The translations under genes were made by a program, and so were the position numbers. From contig OY998177.1 in the NCBI GenBank assembly GCA_963921935.1, positions 21,971,926-22,035,925 on the forward strand: a stretch of 64,000 nt of DNA, written 5' to 3'. Of this stretch, positions 1 to 11,714 are shown one piece after another. This DNA comes from Galeruca laticollis. Its lineage: Eukaryota; Arthropoda; Insecta; Coleoptera; Chrysomelidae. The notes under the pieces were generated by a model. That model saw only the letters and a list, made by a program, of their open reading frames with translations, was not told where the DNA came from and did not search any database. Numbering within the stretch: the stretch's first letter is position 1; the number at the start of each line of letters is the position of its first letter.

Positions 1-770
1 AGTCAGTCTCTCCTCTTTTTGTTTGATAACCTGTTTGTCAATTAGGAGCTTGTTTCCCATTGTGAGATAACTATGTTTGCAAATTAGGGGGTAAAATTTA
101 CTCATTAAAACTTTAGATCTCTGCATTTGCGCTCTATGGGCATTTGCGTTGGTATTACCTTGTACCGTGTATCCTAAGTATTCAAGAGTGCTGCTGGGTG
201 GAATAATTTGTCCATAGATGCACAGCTGCCATTGCAATGAGCTACGGTCCCCTGCAATTCTTCTGAGTTACAAGTGCTCTGTCTTGTAGGCGTTTAAATG
301 TGGTGTAATGCAATGAATTGTGTTTTTGCTGATGAGACAAAGCAAGTGTCGTGAGCGTACATGGCAGTCAGGATTTGAGGAGTAGTGGGTGAATCATGAG
401 GGAATAGGGAATATTGCAGAGGCGCAAGAACTGATCCTTGAGGAAATCCAGCTTGTACGGGATATGGTCCCGCCTGGTCTTCGTTAATATTAATGTAAAA
501 TCAGGAAGTTTTATTTTTACAAGTGCGTAGATAAGTTCCTCGTGCTATACGGAATAAGAGGTTTTTTGGATGTCAATCGTGACCATAACCAATTTGTTCT
601 TGTCACGAAATCCTTTCCTAATGTAGTTGAAAACTCTCATAATTTGTTTGACTGTGTTGGGCCCACCTTTGAATCCGTATTGCTCGATGGGTATTATCCT
701 GTGATTCTCCGTGAAATTTTGAATATCAGTAATTTGTTGACCTTCCGCTAAACCTCTAAGACTGAAAGCG
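1..770 (-). pseudogene. Jockey-type LINE reverse transcriptase fragment
   Basis: Read on the minus strand this encodes the reverse transcriptase core of a Jockey-clade non-LTR retrotransposon. In order I see the finger motif EQYGFKGGPNTVKQIMR (about 690-640), a degenerate motif A ending in a stop codon (VTIDIQKTSYSV, about 580-545), motif B as AGFPQGSVLAPL (about 450-420) and motif C as YAHDT (about 362-344). Family members have YADDT, so one catalytic Asp is His here. The thumb region EYLGYTVQG follows (about 180), and the copy runs off the left edge at KLLIDKQVIK. Internal stops and frameshifts make it a dead copy. Upstream, 780-1150 is lysine/serine-rich in one minus-strand frame and may be linker or ORF1-like sequence. 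Confidence 0.85.
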
Positions 771-1199
771 TGTGTTTTGTGGACCTTTTCCTGACGTTAT
801 GTTTTTTCAGGATTTCGAAATCTGTTAGATATTTGATAAATATTATTGTAGAATTCGCTTTCTATTTAATTCCATATGGATTTTTAATTTCTTCATTTAA
901 TCTCTTTACCATGTCACCGAGTGCAGACACATTACAATCTATGATTATGGGGGAACATGAAGAGTTGTTTTTGTTTGTGGTGTTAGTGGAGTCTTTAGAT
1001 AAGACCCTCTTAATCTCATGAATATTTTCGGCTTTGTTCGAGCTGGATGTTGAGTTATTAAACTTTCTGAATTTCAGTTTCTTTCTTTTTCCTGTACGGC
1101 TTCCGGGACTTCGGCAAGCGAGTCATAGTTGTTATTGGTAGGGGTAGTATGCTATTTGGGAGCGCCTTGTTTTATTATATTATATATTATTTTTTTACT

Positions 1200-2080
1200 T
1201 TCAATAACAACTAATCTAGAAACAAGATTAACGATTAATACTTTTCTGTTACCGAGTTTCACCAACTGGTGATTTCTCAGCTTTGTCCAAGTTGGTCCAG
1301 CAGCTGGATTGCTTCGACGTTCTTGTGGTTGTGAAGCCGTTCTTCATGCTACTTTGCGAAATGTTTCACCTCGTCTGCTACCATTTCCACTCCCAGGTCT
1401 TTGTGTAGGTCGCTACTTCTTACATACTAAGGAGCAGCAATGACAATGCCCCTTAATACTTTTCTCTGAAATCTTTGTATTTTAATAATATTGCTTGAGC
1501 AGGCACACCCCCAAAGTTGTACGCCATATGTCCACATAGACTTTAAAACTTGCTTGTATATCATGAGCTTGTTTCTAATGGATGGTATGCATGGTCTACC
1601 TAATAGCCAATATACTTTTTTGTACTTGAGAGTCAGCAGTGTATTGTGTGGTATGTATTATACACCTTTAATTTAAGGTAACATTCATTTGTGAAACATA
1701 TGTCTATTTTTAGTGCGTCCAAGTACATCTGCAGCTCTTTTCGAGTCTTCGGAAGTCCCTGGCATTCCACGTTACTAATCTAACGTCTTGATGGCCCACC
1801 TCTAGGCGGTGGTCTAGCATTTCGTTTGCTAGTCTCTAGCTTAGATAATCTGTCCATTACATCTCTTTTGAATGCTCCTTGGTTTTTTTCCTTGCGTGTC
1901 AAGTCTTGCCATTATATTCGCTAGCATTTCTTCTATGCTGTTAGTGCTTTTGTTACCCTTTTATGGTGCAGCATTTCCTTTGACTGTGCTATTCCAGGTA
2001 TGTTGAGTTTTATTTCCTTGTGCTCTGGTCGCTTTTCTGTTCTGTTGTGATGTTGATGGTTTATCATCGTTTCTTTATCA
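1200..2080 (-). pseudogene. Internally deleted Jockey-type LINE (ORF1 tail, EN start, pol tail)
   Basis: Minus strand. From 2080 to 1800 the translation is polar and Gln/Ser-rich, like the end of a Jockey ORF1. From about 1790 to 1680 it reads as the opening of an APE-type endonuclease (GLPKTRKELQMYLDALKIDI). Then, with almost no spacer, about 1575-1260 encodes the extreme C-terminus of a Jockey polyprotein (YKQVLKSMWTYGVQLWG, SNIIKIQRFQRKVLR). The rest of the endonuclease and the whole RT core are missing, so about 2 kb appears deleted between 1650 and 1590. Scattered stop codons lie in the tail. Family assignment is strong; the deletion is inferred from the order of domains. Confidence 0.75.
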
Positions 2081-2169
2081 TTGTTGTCAAGTGTTGTACG
2101 TCTGAACAGTTTTTTCCTTTTATGTCGCTTCTTCCCTATACTTCTGCAGTGTTTTAGCTACTTCACATC

Positions 2170-2870
2170 CTCTGTAATTAGCAGGATGTATCTCTTTGTA
2201 GATTTACCGTTGGAATTACAAAATGTGAATTGATCAGTTTGATATTCAGCTGATCTGCCATTGAGTATAGTGAATGAGTTGTAATTCATAAACTCCGAGA
2301 GTAAGACACCTCTATTATTAATAATTGAATCAAGACTAATACTTTTGAATGAAAGGCTTGTATTTTCGCAAATCTATTCTGGAGTTTCACACTTAGCACC
2401 ATGACGGCAGTTGGAATCTCCTCCAGCTACATACAAAAAATCAGGATATGCCGTGTGCAGCTCGGTCAATGTTATTTGAAGGCTTTCTAGGATATACTTA
2501 AGCTCAAAACTAGGTTTAAGTAGACAGCACACAATATAAAAGAGAAACCTTCCAGAGAAATCAAGCAGAACAGCCAGTGAGGAGAACTGTGAAGTAACCG
2601 AACATTGTAGCGTTTTTTTTAATAATATAGAGATCCCCCACTAGCCCTACCTATGATTTCTTCTTAATAGCGTGAACAGAGTAAATGTTGAGATGAATGA
2701 AATTTAGCATAGAGTAATCACTATCATGGGTAGCCCATGTTTCGCATAAACAAAATATATCAACATATTGTGAGAAAACGTCATCAAAATTCCTGATGAC
2801 CTCTGCGTTCGAAAACACAATTTTAATTGTTGGATTTTTTCATATTCCAAGCTGCTATGACCTTTGTTTT
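2170..2870 (-). pseudogene. LINE APE-type endonuclease domain, decayed
   Basis: Minus-strand translation gives an apurinic/apyrimidinic-endonuclease-like domain of a non-LTR retrotransposon. It starts near 2860 with a WNMK-like motif, followed by DIFCLCETWATHDSDYSM (about 2755-2700), a continuous stretch ending in AGGDSNCRHGA (about 2430-2395; families usually have GGDFN.R.G), and EFMNYNSFTILNGRSA (about 2300-2250). At least one frameshift and one stop interrupt it. It could be the endonuclease belonging to the RT at 1-770, with the element at 1200-2080 nested between them, or an unrelated insertion. The SN in place of FN would weaken catalysis. Confidence 0.75.
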
Positions 2871-3069
2871 TAATTTTATTGATGCCCTGACTTTGAATAT
2901 CGCTCTTAGGACCAGACTTAGAACTAAAATTCACATTACAACAACTTACTCTAATACAATTATTGTGACTACATGTATCATTATATTCAGCTGCTTGGTC
3001 GAACGAGTGCATTTCCGCAAATTCAGGATACGCATTGGATGTGTGGCTATCTAGGAGTAGTATATGCAA

Positions 3070-4540
3070 GAGAAAACCTTTTAATTATTAGATATCCTGG
3101 TCCTGAAGTTATAAATTGGATATAGTAGTGGCTTCGGAGTGCTTTCTGGAAGTAAACAGTGCAGGTTCTTTCTCAAATGCATCTCTTTATTAAGATGTCC
3201 TATAAAAAGATGATGACGATACAATCAAATGCCTTCAAAAATAATCATAATAGAATACCAATGTTGGAGAACCTCTTCCAAAATATATACCTATATATGA
3301 TTAAGGTTCACAAGTTTTTGCTGTCGCCTTACCAGTAAGTTCTATTAATTGGGTATGAATAATCTATATAAATCTTATTATTATTATTATACGCTATAGT
3401 TTGGAACTTTATTATTTGTTATTTATATCTTATTTTCTTTTGTATTACTCGATTATACCTTGATGAGGTATGAAAGTACATTTTAAATTAAAAGAAGATG
3501 AAAAACTATTGACATTATAATAACTGGTTAAATGAAGATCCTATATCCACCACTTATCTTATGGAATATGTTGTTGCGATCCAATAAGGGGAGTACTCTA
3601 TTCTATTATCAAAATTAACAGCAATCAAGTCACACGTCAGGAATCCAGGTTTACTTCTTTGATTCAGATAGTATCTCTAACCAGGAGGCGTACAGTGGAA
3701 CAGGTGTTGTCCCAATGTGTAGTCTGTAGATCCAATGGTCAAGAAATATCCCACGTAATAAAATGGGAAAAAAAGTAAAAGCCATCATAAAAAAAGTGGC
3801 AAAATCAGACAAGAAAAAGGCCTAAAAGACAAACATTTACCGTTATTTATCATACAGTGTTGGAAAAGTATAAAGTGGAGGTGATATCATTTATTTTTAA
3901 ACTTACCTAAGTGGACATGTGGCCTTGGCTTAACCAAAGTTGAAGTAAATAACTAAATTTCAGATGATATTAAAGATGCATATATCATCCACATGTATGG
4001 TACCTATTTAGTGGTACATAAGTACAAAAAAATTTTTAAATATCTCTTAAAATTTTATAATTAAATCCACAAAATGTGATTAACGTTTCACCAAGTGCGA
4101 CATTATTCTAGAAGAAACCAAACCAAAAGAAGTAACCTTTTTTGGCAGACCACTTTGCGTTTTTAACCTTGGAAGATTATTTGAACAAATGTTTGTTAAT
4201 AAAGGTTGCGTCCACATTAACAATAAAATCAAGAAAAAAAGAGGAAGAAATCTAACATTGGATTTTTGACGTGAATTAACCGATTTGTTTACAATTTTTG
4301 AAAGTTTATATTCTTAATAATATTTTTTCTTTTGTAGGAGCTACATTCCGCGATAAAAAGTAAAGTTAAAGAAGACTAAATTCGATAGTATACAAGACTT
4401 AGTTTGTAGACCAAATTCTATGAAATTGTAGGAAATAAGTATTATAATGAATTCATTTCACTTGACTATTTTACTATATCTTCTTAATTCTTTATAACTT
4501 TTTTCGGTACAACTAACTTCCCCTTCTAGTTCCTCTTTTC
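3070..4540. other. AT-rich stretch without a recognisable gene
   Basis: I see no supported coding region, tandem repeat or inverted repeat here. Short open stretches exist on both strands but none carries a domain I recognise. The base composition is uniformly AT-rich. Confidence 0.5.
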
Positions 4541-5345
4541 GTCAGTGTAATAAGAGTGTTGAGATTCCGAATTTTTTCTAGACTGGCTCCCTACATTTTC
4601 TGTACTATTTGAATTTCCAGGTTGTTGTTTGTACCATTCCTGCAGCTAATCAATTTGTTGCCGCATTTGCTGACACATTTGCTCTAGTCGCAATTTTTCT
4701 TGTTGCGTATGTTGCAACATTTGCTGATTTTGTTGTATAGCATATTTGTAGATTTGCTTCATTTAATGATATTATTTGGTTAGGTTGGACGGAGATCCCA
4801 TTTTGTTAGGCCATCGTCATTTCATTTGGCATCCGAAATCGTGCATTCATTTTAGCAAATTGAGAATATTGTTCTCAGTATTATACTATATTTTTAGGAA
4901 ATAATTAAAAATGGGCTAACCATTTTGTACTGATCTTGTATATTTTTTTCCACCTAATTTTACCAATTGGTAATTATTCGAAATCCGGTTTTTATTATGA
5001 ATTGATACATATTATTAATGAGAGTTTTTTTGGTTTGATGGAGTAAGATGTATCTTCTGATATTTCCATGTGAACTTAAGGTATGGTAATAAATGCATTT
5101 AAATCAGTTTGCTCACTACGTTCTCGTGTTGTCTGGCTGCTATGGTTTTTTTGACGATTTTTCCATATTGTGAAGAAAATTGGTCTGCGGAAAGTTTAGA
5201 ACAAGTAGTATTGTCTTCCACCTCCTGGGCTCATGATAAATTGGCCTGTTTGTGCATCTGGATCTGGGTTATAGTCATTTTTAGTGGTTGCTTGTGCACC
5301 AAAGGGCAATATACGTATATTCAGCTGAGGGTAAGATGATCTGCA
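4540..5345 (-). pseudogene. Possible coding remnant, Gln-rich, unidentified
   Basis: Two minus-strand stretches look more like protein than chance. At 4750-4560 a Gln-rich amphipathic run (QQNQQMLQHTQQEKLRLEQM) is followed by a stop and a polar tail. At 5345-5170 there is a proline/glycine-bearing stretch (ILPFGAQATTKNDYNPDPDA, then GQFIMSPGGGRQYY). They are not in one open frame and the 4800-5100 spacer is poor. I do not recognise the family; a Gag or accessory protein of a transposon is one possibility. No function is assigned. Confidence 0.25.
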
Positions 5346-5974
5346 ACCAACTGTTAGCCATCCATCATAAATATTGATTGGTGTTACATTATTTATATAG
5401 GTTGCTGCGGATACTCCATTTCATTTTGTAATAATTATATCATAGGTTGATTTCGATTTCACTTTTCATGGAGAACCTACCCTTGAGATAAGATAACGTA
5501 CAGAAATTATTTAAACAATAATAACATACATATACCTATCAATACAAATAGTGTCAAAAAATTATTTTTTTATCAAAATTTTAAGGTCTGTTTTCCCCTA
5601 GTTTGTCTGGAAGTTGAATCAATTGTTTCTCGGAGTTGAATCGAACAGAAAAGTTTTTTTACTTTTGAAATTGAGGAAATAAATGATGAAACTCTCCCCA
5701 AACATTCCGGCTTCGGTTAATGGTTTGAACATTAGTTTTTCTCATACTTTTGTTACGTTGTATAACATTCAATAGTTTCTGTGAACAATTTTCCGATGAA
5801 AAATTCATTGTGGGGGAAAACACGTGACATAGATGGACATCACAAATGAAAATGAATCTCTTTGCTATTTGTGCTTATTGTCGGGTAGCCTCACGTGTAT
5901 TTTTTTGGAATTTACTACAGAGTTCGCTTGTTTTGGATGACTAAATATTTAGTACATTTTATTCTCAATAGGTA

Positions 5975-6640
5975 CGTTTACACCGGGCGTATCAAATTTT
6001 TAGTCCGAGGTTTAAATGACGTCACGTGTACTTTACTCTCGGTGTAAACAACCAAGGAGTAAAATTTGGTACTCGAATTTGATCCCTGTCATCTAGGGTA
6101 GTTCAAATTCAATTTTTGATGGTGTAAGCACGGCATCTCAGTATTCGTGGACCAAAGTGATGATTTTCTAAAAGCACAGAGTGAAAATAGATCAGATGTG
6201 GATTTTTAATTCACTGATTTAACATTATTGTCCAATTTTCACTACTTCTAGGTTTCATCCATATTCTCTGATTGTTTAACAATCCCACAAAATTACTGCA
6301 AGTTAAAAGCAAATAAGTTAAATTGCTTCTCAAATATGGAGACTTCGATGACTCTAATTTAAATCTTTAAATATTTTTTTTCTTTTTCAGGAATTCTATT
6401 ACTACTGGCAAATATTTTTGTATCCAATTTCAAAAAATATCAAAGTCTACCATCGAATTTCCTAAAGATTTAAGGTTATGTCATTTTAATATAAAAATGT
6501 CAATTTTGGTCCCTGGCATTGAACCTGAACTATTTTAATCCAGCAAAACAGTCAGTATAATTACTTATGTTCTAGGCTAAATAAGTCCACGATTTGGTCC
6601 ACGCACCAAATTGGTTCACACGGTGTAAACTAACTCATTA
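5975..6640. mobile_element. Candidate non-autonomous inverted-repeat element
   Basis: The left end reads TA-C-GTTTACACCG and the right end CGGTGTAAAC-TA, so about ten terminal bases are inverted copies flanked by TA. Weaker similarity continues inward (CAAATTT on both sides). A second CGGTGTAAAC lies inside at about 6036-6052. No transposase is encoded. A TA target would fit a Tc1/mariner-type MITE. The terminal repeat is short and the extra C on the left is unexplained. Confidence 0.4.
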
Positions 6641-8975
6641 TTTGCCAAAAATAATCATAGAAGTTATCCTGTGTGAGTTTTTGTAATTCCAATAAAGTTG
6701 GTACATTATAATTTTCTAAACGATTGTCTGACCTTGAATTTGACAAACCTTAAACTCCTCTCCCAGTCAAGCTCTATAACTATTATTATTATTATAAAAA
6801 ATGTATTTATTTAAAAAAATTTCATTCCCCAGTTAACCTAAAATTATACAATGAAATAAAAGTGAGTGCTCTGGCTATCTTTCGGCTATTTGTGTACGTC
6901 TGTTTTCATCTCATGGTTTCTTGCTACCTAAAGCATTATTCATTTGGTTGTGAGTGAACTAGTTACTTTGTCGCGGTGTGAAGGTGAATTGATGTGATTC
7001 CTCCGATTTTTCGGCTGGGATGCCCCTGAACAGCAGCTAAAAAATAGGGTAGCCAAGCTCCACTTGCTCCTTAGAATCTGTCTATATTTCAAATCTTACA
7101 TACTTCAGAGTAACACGATATGATGGGGAATAGTCTATATCTGATCTTATCAATGAGTTGCGTTAACTCGGGCTTGACATTTTGCTTGTTACTATTGTTA
7201 TCACTCTAGAGAGATCTTGTATGTACATTCCTACGAAAAAGTGTCAATTTGACATTACTCAACGTCCGCGAACACTTCAACAGATGTATAAAGAGCGACA
7301 ACCAAAAACAGCTGAGTTAGTCAGTAACAGTGCCGCGCATAGTGAAAATAAATATACTAAACAATGTAAGGATAAGTGTATACTTGATAGTAAGTGTAGT
7401 AAACTAAATTATTGATGTCGGGAATCACTTCGTTTTGGTCCTCTACCTTGAGTCCTCGGAATGAATTCGGTACATTATTATAATCATAATTTGCGTTAAA
7501 TTATATATTTGAATTTGATGAAGTAAAGCCGGAAAGGAATAAGATTAAAAAATGAGAAAATATTATTCTGTAACGAAACCTGCATTTCCGTTTCATATGT
7601 ATTAACTGCGATGCAACATAAACCGTGATGTCAATGGAAATGATAATATGTACATAAAGTTGAGAACATCACAATGTTTCTCCTACCGCAAATTGTATTA
7701 TTCGAGTTCAAAGTAAAACTTTGTTGTTCTACATGTTTTTATGACGTTATAAATTATGGAAAATCCGTAACAAAAGGCTTCTTACCGGAAGAAAACAAAC
7801 GAAACGTGTATAGATATTGGAATGATAAGTTTATACACACAAGCATTTAATTTTTTTAATGATTCATAGTATCCAATCAACTAGTTTCGATGGAGTTTCA
7901 TCATGAGACTCATGCAGCTTTTCTACTATGACAACTAAGTATCTTGCATTTCCATTAATTAGTGGAGGATCGCTAGACCAAAAAATGCGTAATCTCGATC
8001 AAAACTATTCCTATTTGGATGATTTTTTCGTTTAAATATCTTCCAGTGTGTATTTCCTGACCGTTATTATTTAAATTTTCTCTTTAGTTTATTCCTGGTA
8101 ATCGGCCAATATAGTTAATAGTTAAAAATGAAGACATTATTTGTATTGTTTACATTCTTTTCTCATTTATTCCATTTTCTCAACTACGTTTCGGCGTATT
8201 GCCATTTTCAAGTATTTCATTTTCTACATTATAAATCTGCTGCCGACTGTGGACATTGCGTTAAAATATTTCACGTGATAGACTGGGAACCTGGCTTTCG
8301 ACACTTAAAAATATGAGGTAAAACACCTTTTCTGAGCCTTACGTTTCCGCCCATCATATTCCACTTCCTATAATTTTCCATATCAGTTTCAAGCTGGAAT
8401 AAAAAAACATAGAGTACTATTATGTTCTGTTCTTTTTATGTCTTAAACATTTTTAAATGTGTTTTGCAAATATTAATAAAAATCTCTATTTACTTTTGAA
8501 TACTAAGAAATCTAGAATATATTTGGGTAGGTACATCTTAAAGGATGAGCTACTTATTTCCGTTATAATAATGGGGAGTTCCCATAAATTTATGATGCCT
8601 TTTTATGACGGTAGACCCAAATGTAACGGTTCATTCTATACTATTACTCTGCATATTTCTATATCATTAGAAAATATACAGCCTCAGAATTTACATAATA
8701 TGTTCTAATATAGATTTTATATTACTTTGTAATTGTAAGCAAATACATATAAGTATGGAAAATCCGTCTGGCTATTGGCTTTTACGTGTATAGTGATTCA
8801 TATTAATATTTACACAAAATAGATTACGTATTCCATTGTTCTGTGTTTTGGTTTTTAGAATGATCTGAAAAAGTAACATTTCATTCCTTCAAATGCATCT
8901 TTATAGATCTTTTATAACATGACAATCGAATTTAGCAGTAGCAAACCCTGTAAGTTAGTAAGTGTGCTAGTGGGA
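6641..8975. other. Long AT-rich stretch, no supported gene
   Basis: Open stretches at about 7182-7415 and 8128-8316 are short, have no recognised domain and are not supported by neighbouring conserved reading. The short phrase TATGGAAAATCCGT occurs at about 7755 and 8754 with similar surroundings, suggesting a diverged duplicated motif. Nothing else stands out. Confidence 0.45.
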
Positions 8976-9254
8976 CTAAAAAATATTACTGTAAGAGGTA
9001 TCTGAATTGATTAAAAATCCACTTTCCTCAAAATGATCTTCACAACAAAACCGATTACATGTACTCGAAAGAACTTTGTTTATTTTATTGTCCCTCTTTA
9101 TTGCATCACACCACTGTTTCCGTATTTTCTCTTCTTTTGGCACACTAATAAATATTTTATTTGGTGTAGTTATTGTCGTTTCTGTACATTTTGACACAAT
9201 ACAATATTCACACCGAATATTGTGAGCAGACATTTCAAAAAACACAAACAGCAA
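8976..9254 (-). CDS. THAP zinc-finger domain protein, probable first exon
   Basis: The 92-residue reading contains a THAP-type C2CH zinc finger, a DNA-binding module found in P-element-like transposases and in host regulators. The zinc ligands are visible: CEYC (about residues 16-19), then CCEDHF about 50 residues later. The conserved VPKEE turn, the Trp of KQWCDAIKR and the final GF also match. Residues after the finger are few and the frame closes soon, so this is either an N-terminal exon or a truncated copy. No transposase catalytic domain is visible downstream on the minus strand. The region just upstream (9255-9600) has no clear gene and could hold a promoter. Domain call firm; gene identity unknown. 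Confidence 0.75.
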   Translation of the reverse strand: MLFVFFEMSAHNIRCEYCIVSKCTETTITTPNKIFISVPKEEKIRKQWCDAIKRDNKINKVLSSTCNRFCCEDHFEESGFLINSDTSYSNIF

Positions 9255-9599
9255 AGGCGTAATAGTAATTACGTTCCACGTGAAATTAATTCTCTAGTGG
9301 GGCGATCGGCGCTGATGACGTAGCTAACCGGCAGAGCCGCTACAAGGAAAACGAGTGGAGCGACGTATTTATGCAAATTTTAATAATTAATTGTGAAGTA
9401 ACTAGAGGCGCTAGAGAAACCAAATAAATTGCTAAATTCAAGTTATTATGTGCTCCTTTCGATAACAATATAATCAAAAAGTCGTTTTCCAGCTCATTGT
9501 TCCAGAATGCTTTACAGCTTAGGTAAGTATTTGATACCAAGAACAATTATAATAAGGGTATGAGAAGTACTAATAATAATGATAATGATAATAATAGTA

Positions 9600-9735
9600 T
9601 ATCACGTAACGAGTGTTGTAGGAAGCATTTTACGCACGAACGGAAAAGTTACGCACGAAGCCGCGTAGCGGCGAGTGCGTAACTCCGTGAGTGCGTAAAA
9701 TGCGTTACAACACGTGTTACGTACTATACTTTACC
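9600..9735. repeat. Long imperfect palindrome with GC-rich centre
   Basis: Left arm (about 9600-9660) and right arm (about 9675-9735) are inverted copies over roughly 55 bases. They share GTAACnnGTGTTGTA, GCATTTTACGCAC and AGTTACGCAC blocks. The centre is CCGCGTAGCGG, itself palindromic. The transcript would fold into one hairpin. The organisation resembles the palindrome at 40366-40512. Confidence 0.7.
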
Positions 9736-10362
9736 TACGACCTACTTGTATTGATAATCTTTTTAGGGGATTTAAAGGACAAATCAAAACGTACATCCTC
9801 GATGCCCAGCCAAGTTTCGTGAAAGTCCATTCTAAGTAGTATTTACTTTTATCAGAAATGTATGTAGAATCACCGGAATTGCAAAAAATAGCGTATATAC
9901 ATCTCAACTATAGTGACATTAATCCCTTAGGTGGATTACTTCTCTCAGAAATCAAACACCGCCCGCGGCATTAAATGGGTCACTTTAATTGCTTGGTGTA
10001 TAATATACTAATTGTTTACTAATAGGATACATTAAGACAGCTAAAAGATGCGGATTGAATGAACCGGAACCAATTATCATATAATTCCAAATAACTCTTA
10101 GTATTAAATGCAATCTCATATATAATAAACGTTATCTACCATTTACATATAGAATAAAATTAGACGTCTTATATCGAAATAATGAATTTTTAATAAAATG
10201 GCTACGTCTATTGACAGTTGCTTAGTGGTTGCTAGGAAAGCCGTGCGATCTACTTTACAGCCATGCGGTTTGTTTTACCGTGCGTAATAGACGTCTTACA
10301 TTGATTGCCAACTGTGTGTTTTTGACTACTTACAGGGGTGGTCGTAGGTAAAATATAGTTAT
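9720..10362. mobile_element. Non-autonomous element with 20-bp inverted ends
   Basis: TATACTTTACCTACGACC at 9725-9742 is mirrored by GGTCGTAGGTAAAATATAG at 10340-10358. The interior has no open reading frame of note. The left end overlaps the palindrome at 9600-9735, so that palindrome may be part of the same element. A diverged copy of this end occurs near 13394-13477. Confidence 0.5.
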
Positions 10363-10488
10363 ATCGGCAAAAAAAAAGAAAAATGAATTTACGAGTTTAA
10401 TATTAAACAGCAAAAGGGAAAAAAAGTTTAATTACAATTTAACCACATCCACACGCTCAGGGAAATCATAACTCAAACATAAAAGTAC

Positions 10489-10875
10489 GAATTACCCTTA
10501 GCTCCAGCCTTCATAGACATTGAAAAAGTGTTTGACTGGATATATCGTAGAGCAGTAATTGAGGCACTTGCCCACAAAGAGGTCAATAAACAATACATAG
10601 AGACGTTGACCAACAAATATAGAGAAAACAGGGCAACAGTGAAAATATATGACGGCACCCCAGAATTTCCCACAAGTGGAGGAGTACGACAAGGCGATAC
10701 GATATCTCCAAATCTCCTCACAGCAACCTTGGAAAACATTTTACACATATTAGATTAGAACTATAAAGGTTTAAGGGTAGATGGAGAATACTTAAACCAT
10801 CCAAGATTCGCATTTTATTCCAAAAACCTAAATGCCATCAGATTACAAGGTGGATTGTTAGTAGTTGACCTAGAA
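10489..10875 (+). pseudogene. RTE-like LINE reverse transcriptase fragment
   Basis: The plus-strand reading gives the motif A region FIDIEKVFDWIYR, then motif B SGGVRQGDTISPNLL, with KGLRVDGEYLNHPRFAFY after a stop at about 10757. This order (the D of motif A, GVRQGD-SP, and a degenerate counterpart of LRFADD) is typical of RTE-type and related non-LTR elements. The active-site YADD/FADD position is lost (FAFY). About 130 codons remain, without endonuclease or tail, so this is a short dead fragment. Confidence 0.75.
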
Positions 10876-11714
10876 TGATGAATTCCACAAAAATTTCGGA
10901 GACGTTGAACTTTTCGCTGGCATATACCTGTATCAATGATAACTGTATGGACGATAACTGCATCCTTTTTTGATCTAAGGGAAACAGTGTCTTAAATAAA
11001 ACTTCTAGAGAGCAATAAAAGCTATCTATACACTGAAGTTTTTTTTCCAACACCATAGCGGTTTGATGTTTGGAAAAAGCTCTAGTCTGTTCATCACTAC
11101 AACACTGGTTCCAAACAGTGCAGAGCAAAAATTAAACCTTTGTTCCAATATATAGAAAGTCTGATAAATGCAAAACTTAAACATGTGCTAATGGTTCTTC
11201 GGGTGTGATGTCTGTATACAGGGTGTTCCAGACCATCATACAAATAATCCTACAGAGTGAACTAGAGCTCAAAATAGGGCGATTGAAATCAACTTTCCCT
11301 TATATGCTCCATTGAACCGTGTGAGTTTGATGGAGGTTTTTTTCATACCCTTGAATAATTCGAAACTCGTGAAGAGCTAGGCTCTGAATTTTGAAGAAAA
11401 ACTTTGAAACAGGATATCAAAAAGAAAAGTGTGAACACGAAATTTAAAAAGAAGGTTGAACTCACTTGAATTGCTAAACTTAGGTGTAACGCTAATGAAG
11501 ATTATATCAACAGAATATGGTATCTAAAGAGATAATGAAGTAGTGAGGAGTCCATCATGACTCTGTACAAGTTTTCAGATCAGTATTATTGTTAAAGCTC
11601 TTCTCTATTGTGCGTTTTAGATAGAATAGACTTAAAAAATATTTAATGAAACTTATACAAATGTTCATACAAAAAATAAACAGTACATATTCCAAATAAA
11701 TATATGTTCTCATT
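10876..11714. other. Intergenic; one TACAGGGTG-type terminus
   Basis: No gene is supported. At about 11217 the phrase TATACAGGGTGTTCCAGACC occurs, one of many termini in this window that start TACAGGGTG. No matching inverted end could be placed. Confidence 0.4.

Noticed and set aside
542..1021. Plus-strand frames at 542-751 and 770-1021
   Set aside because: Shadows of the minus-strand LINE reverse transcriptase; no domain of their own.
2704..3069. 121-codon minus-strand frame
   Set aside because: Overlaps the endonuclease in a different frame; the motif-bearing reading is the neighbouring frame.
7182..7415. 77-codon plus-strand frame
   Set aside because: No recognised motif, no conservation evidence; could be chance in AT-rich DNA.
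8128..8316. 62-codon frame with hydrophobic, signal-like N-terminus
   Set aside because: Phe/Leu richness follows from T-rich DNA; no downstream domain or context.
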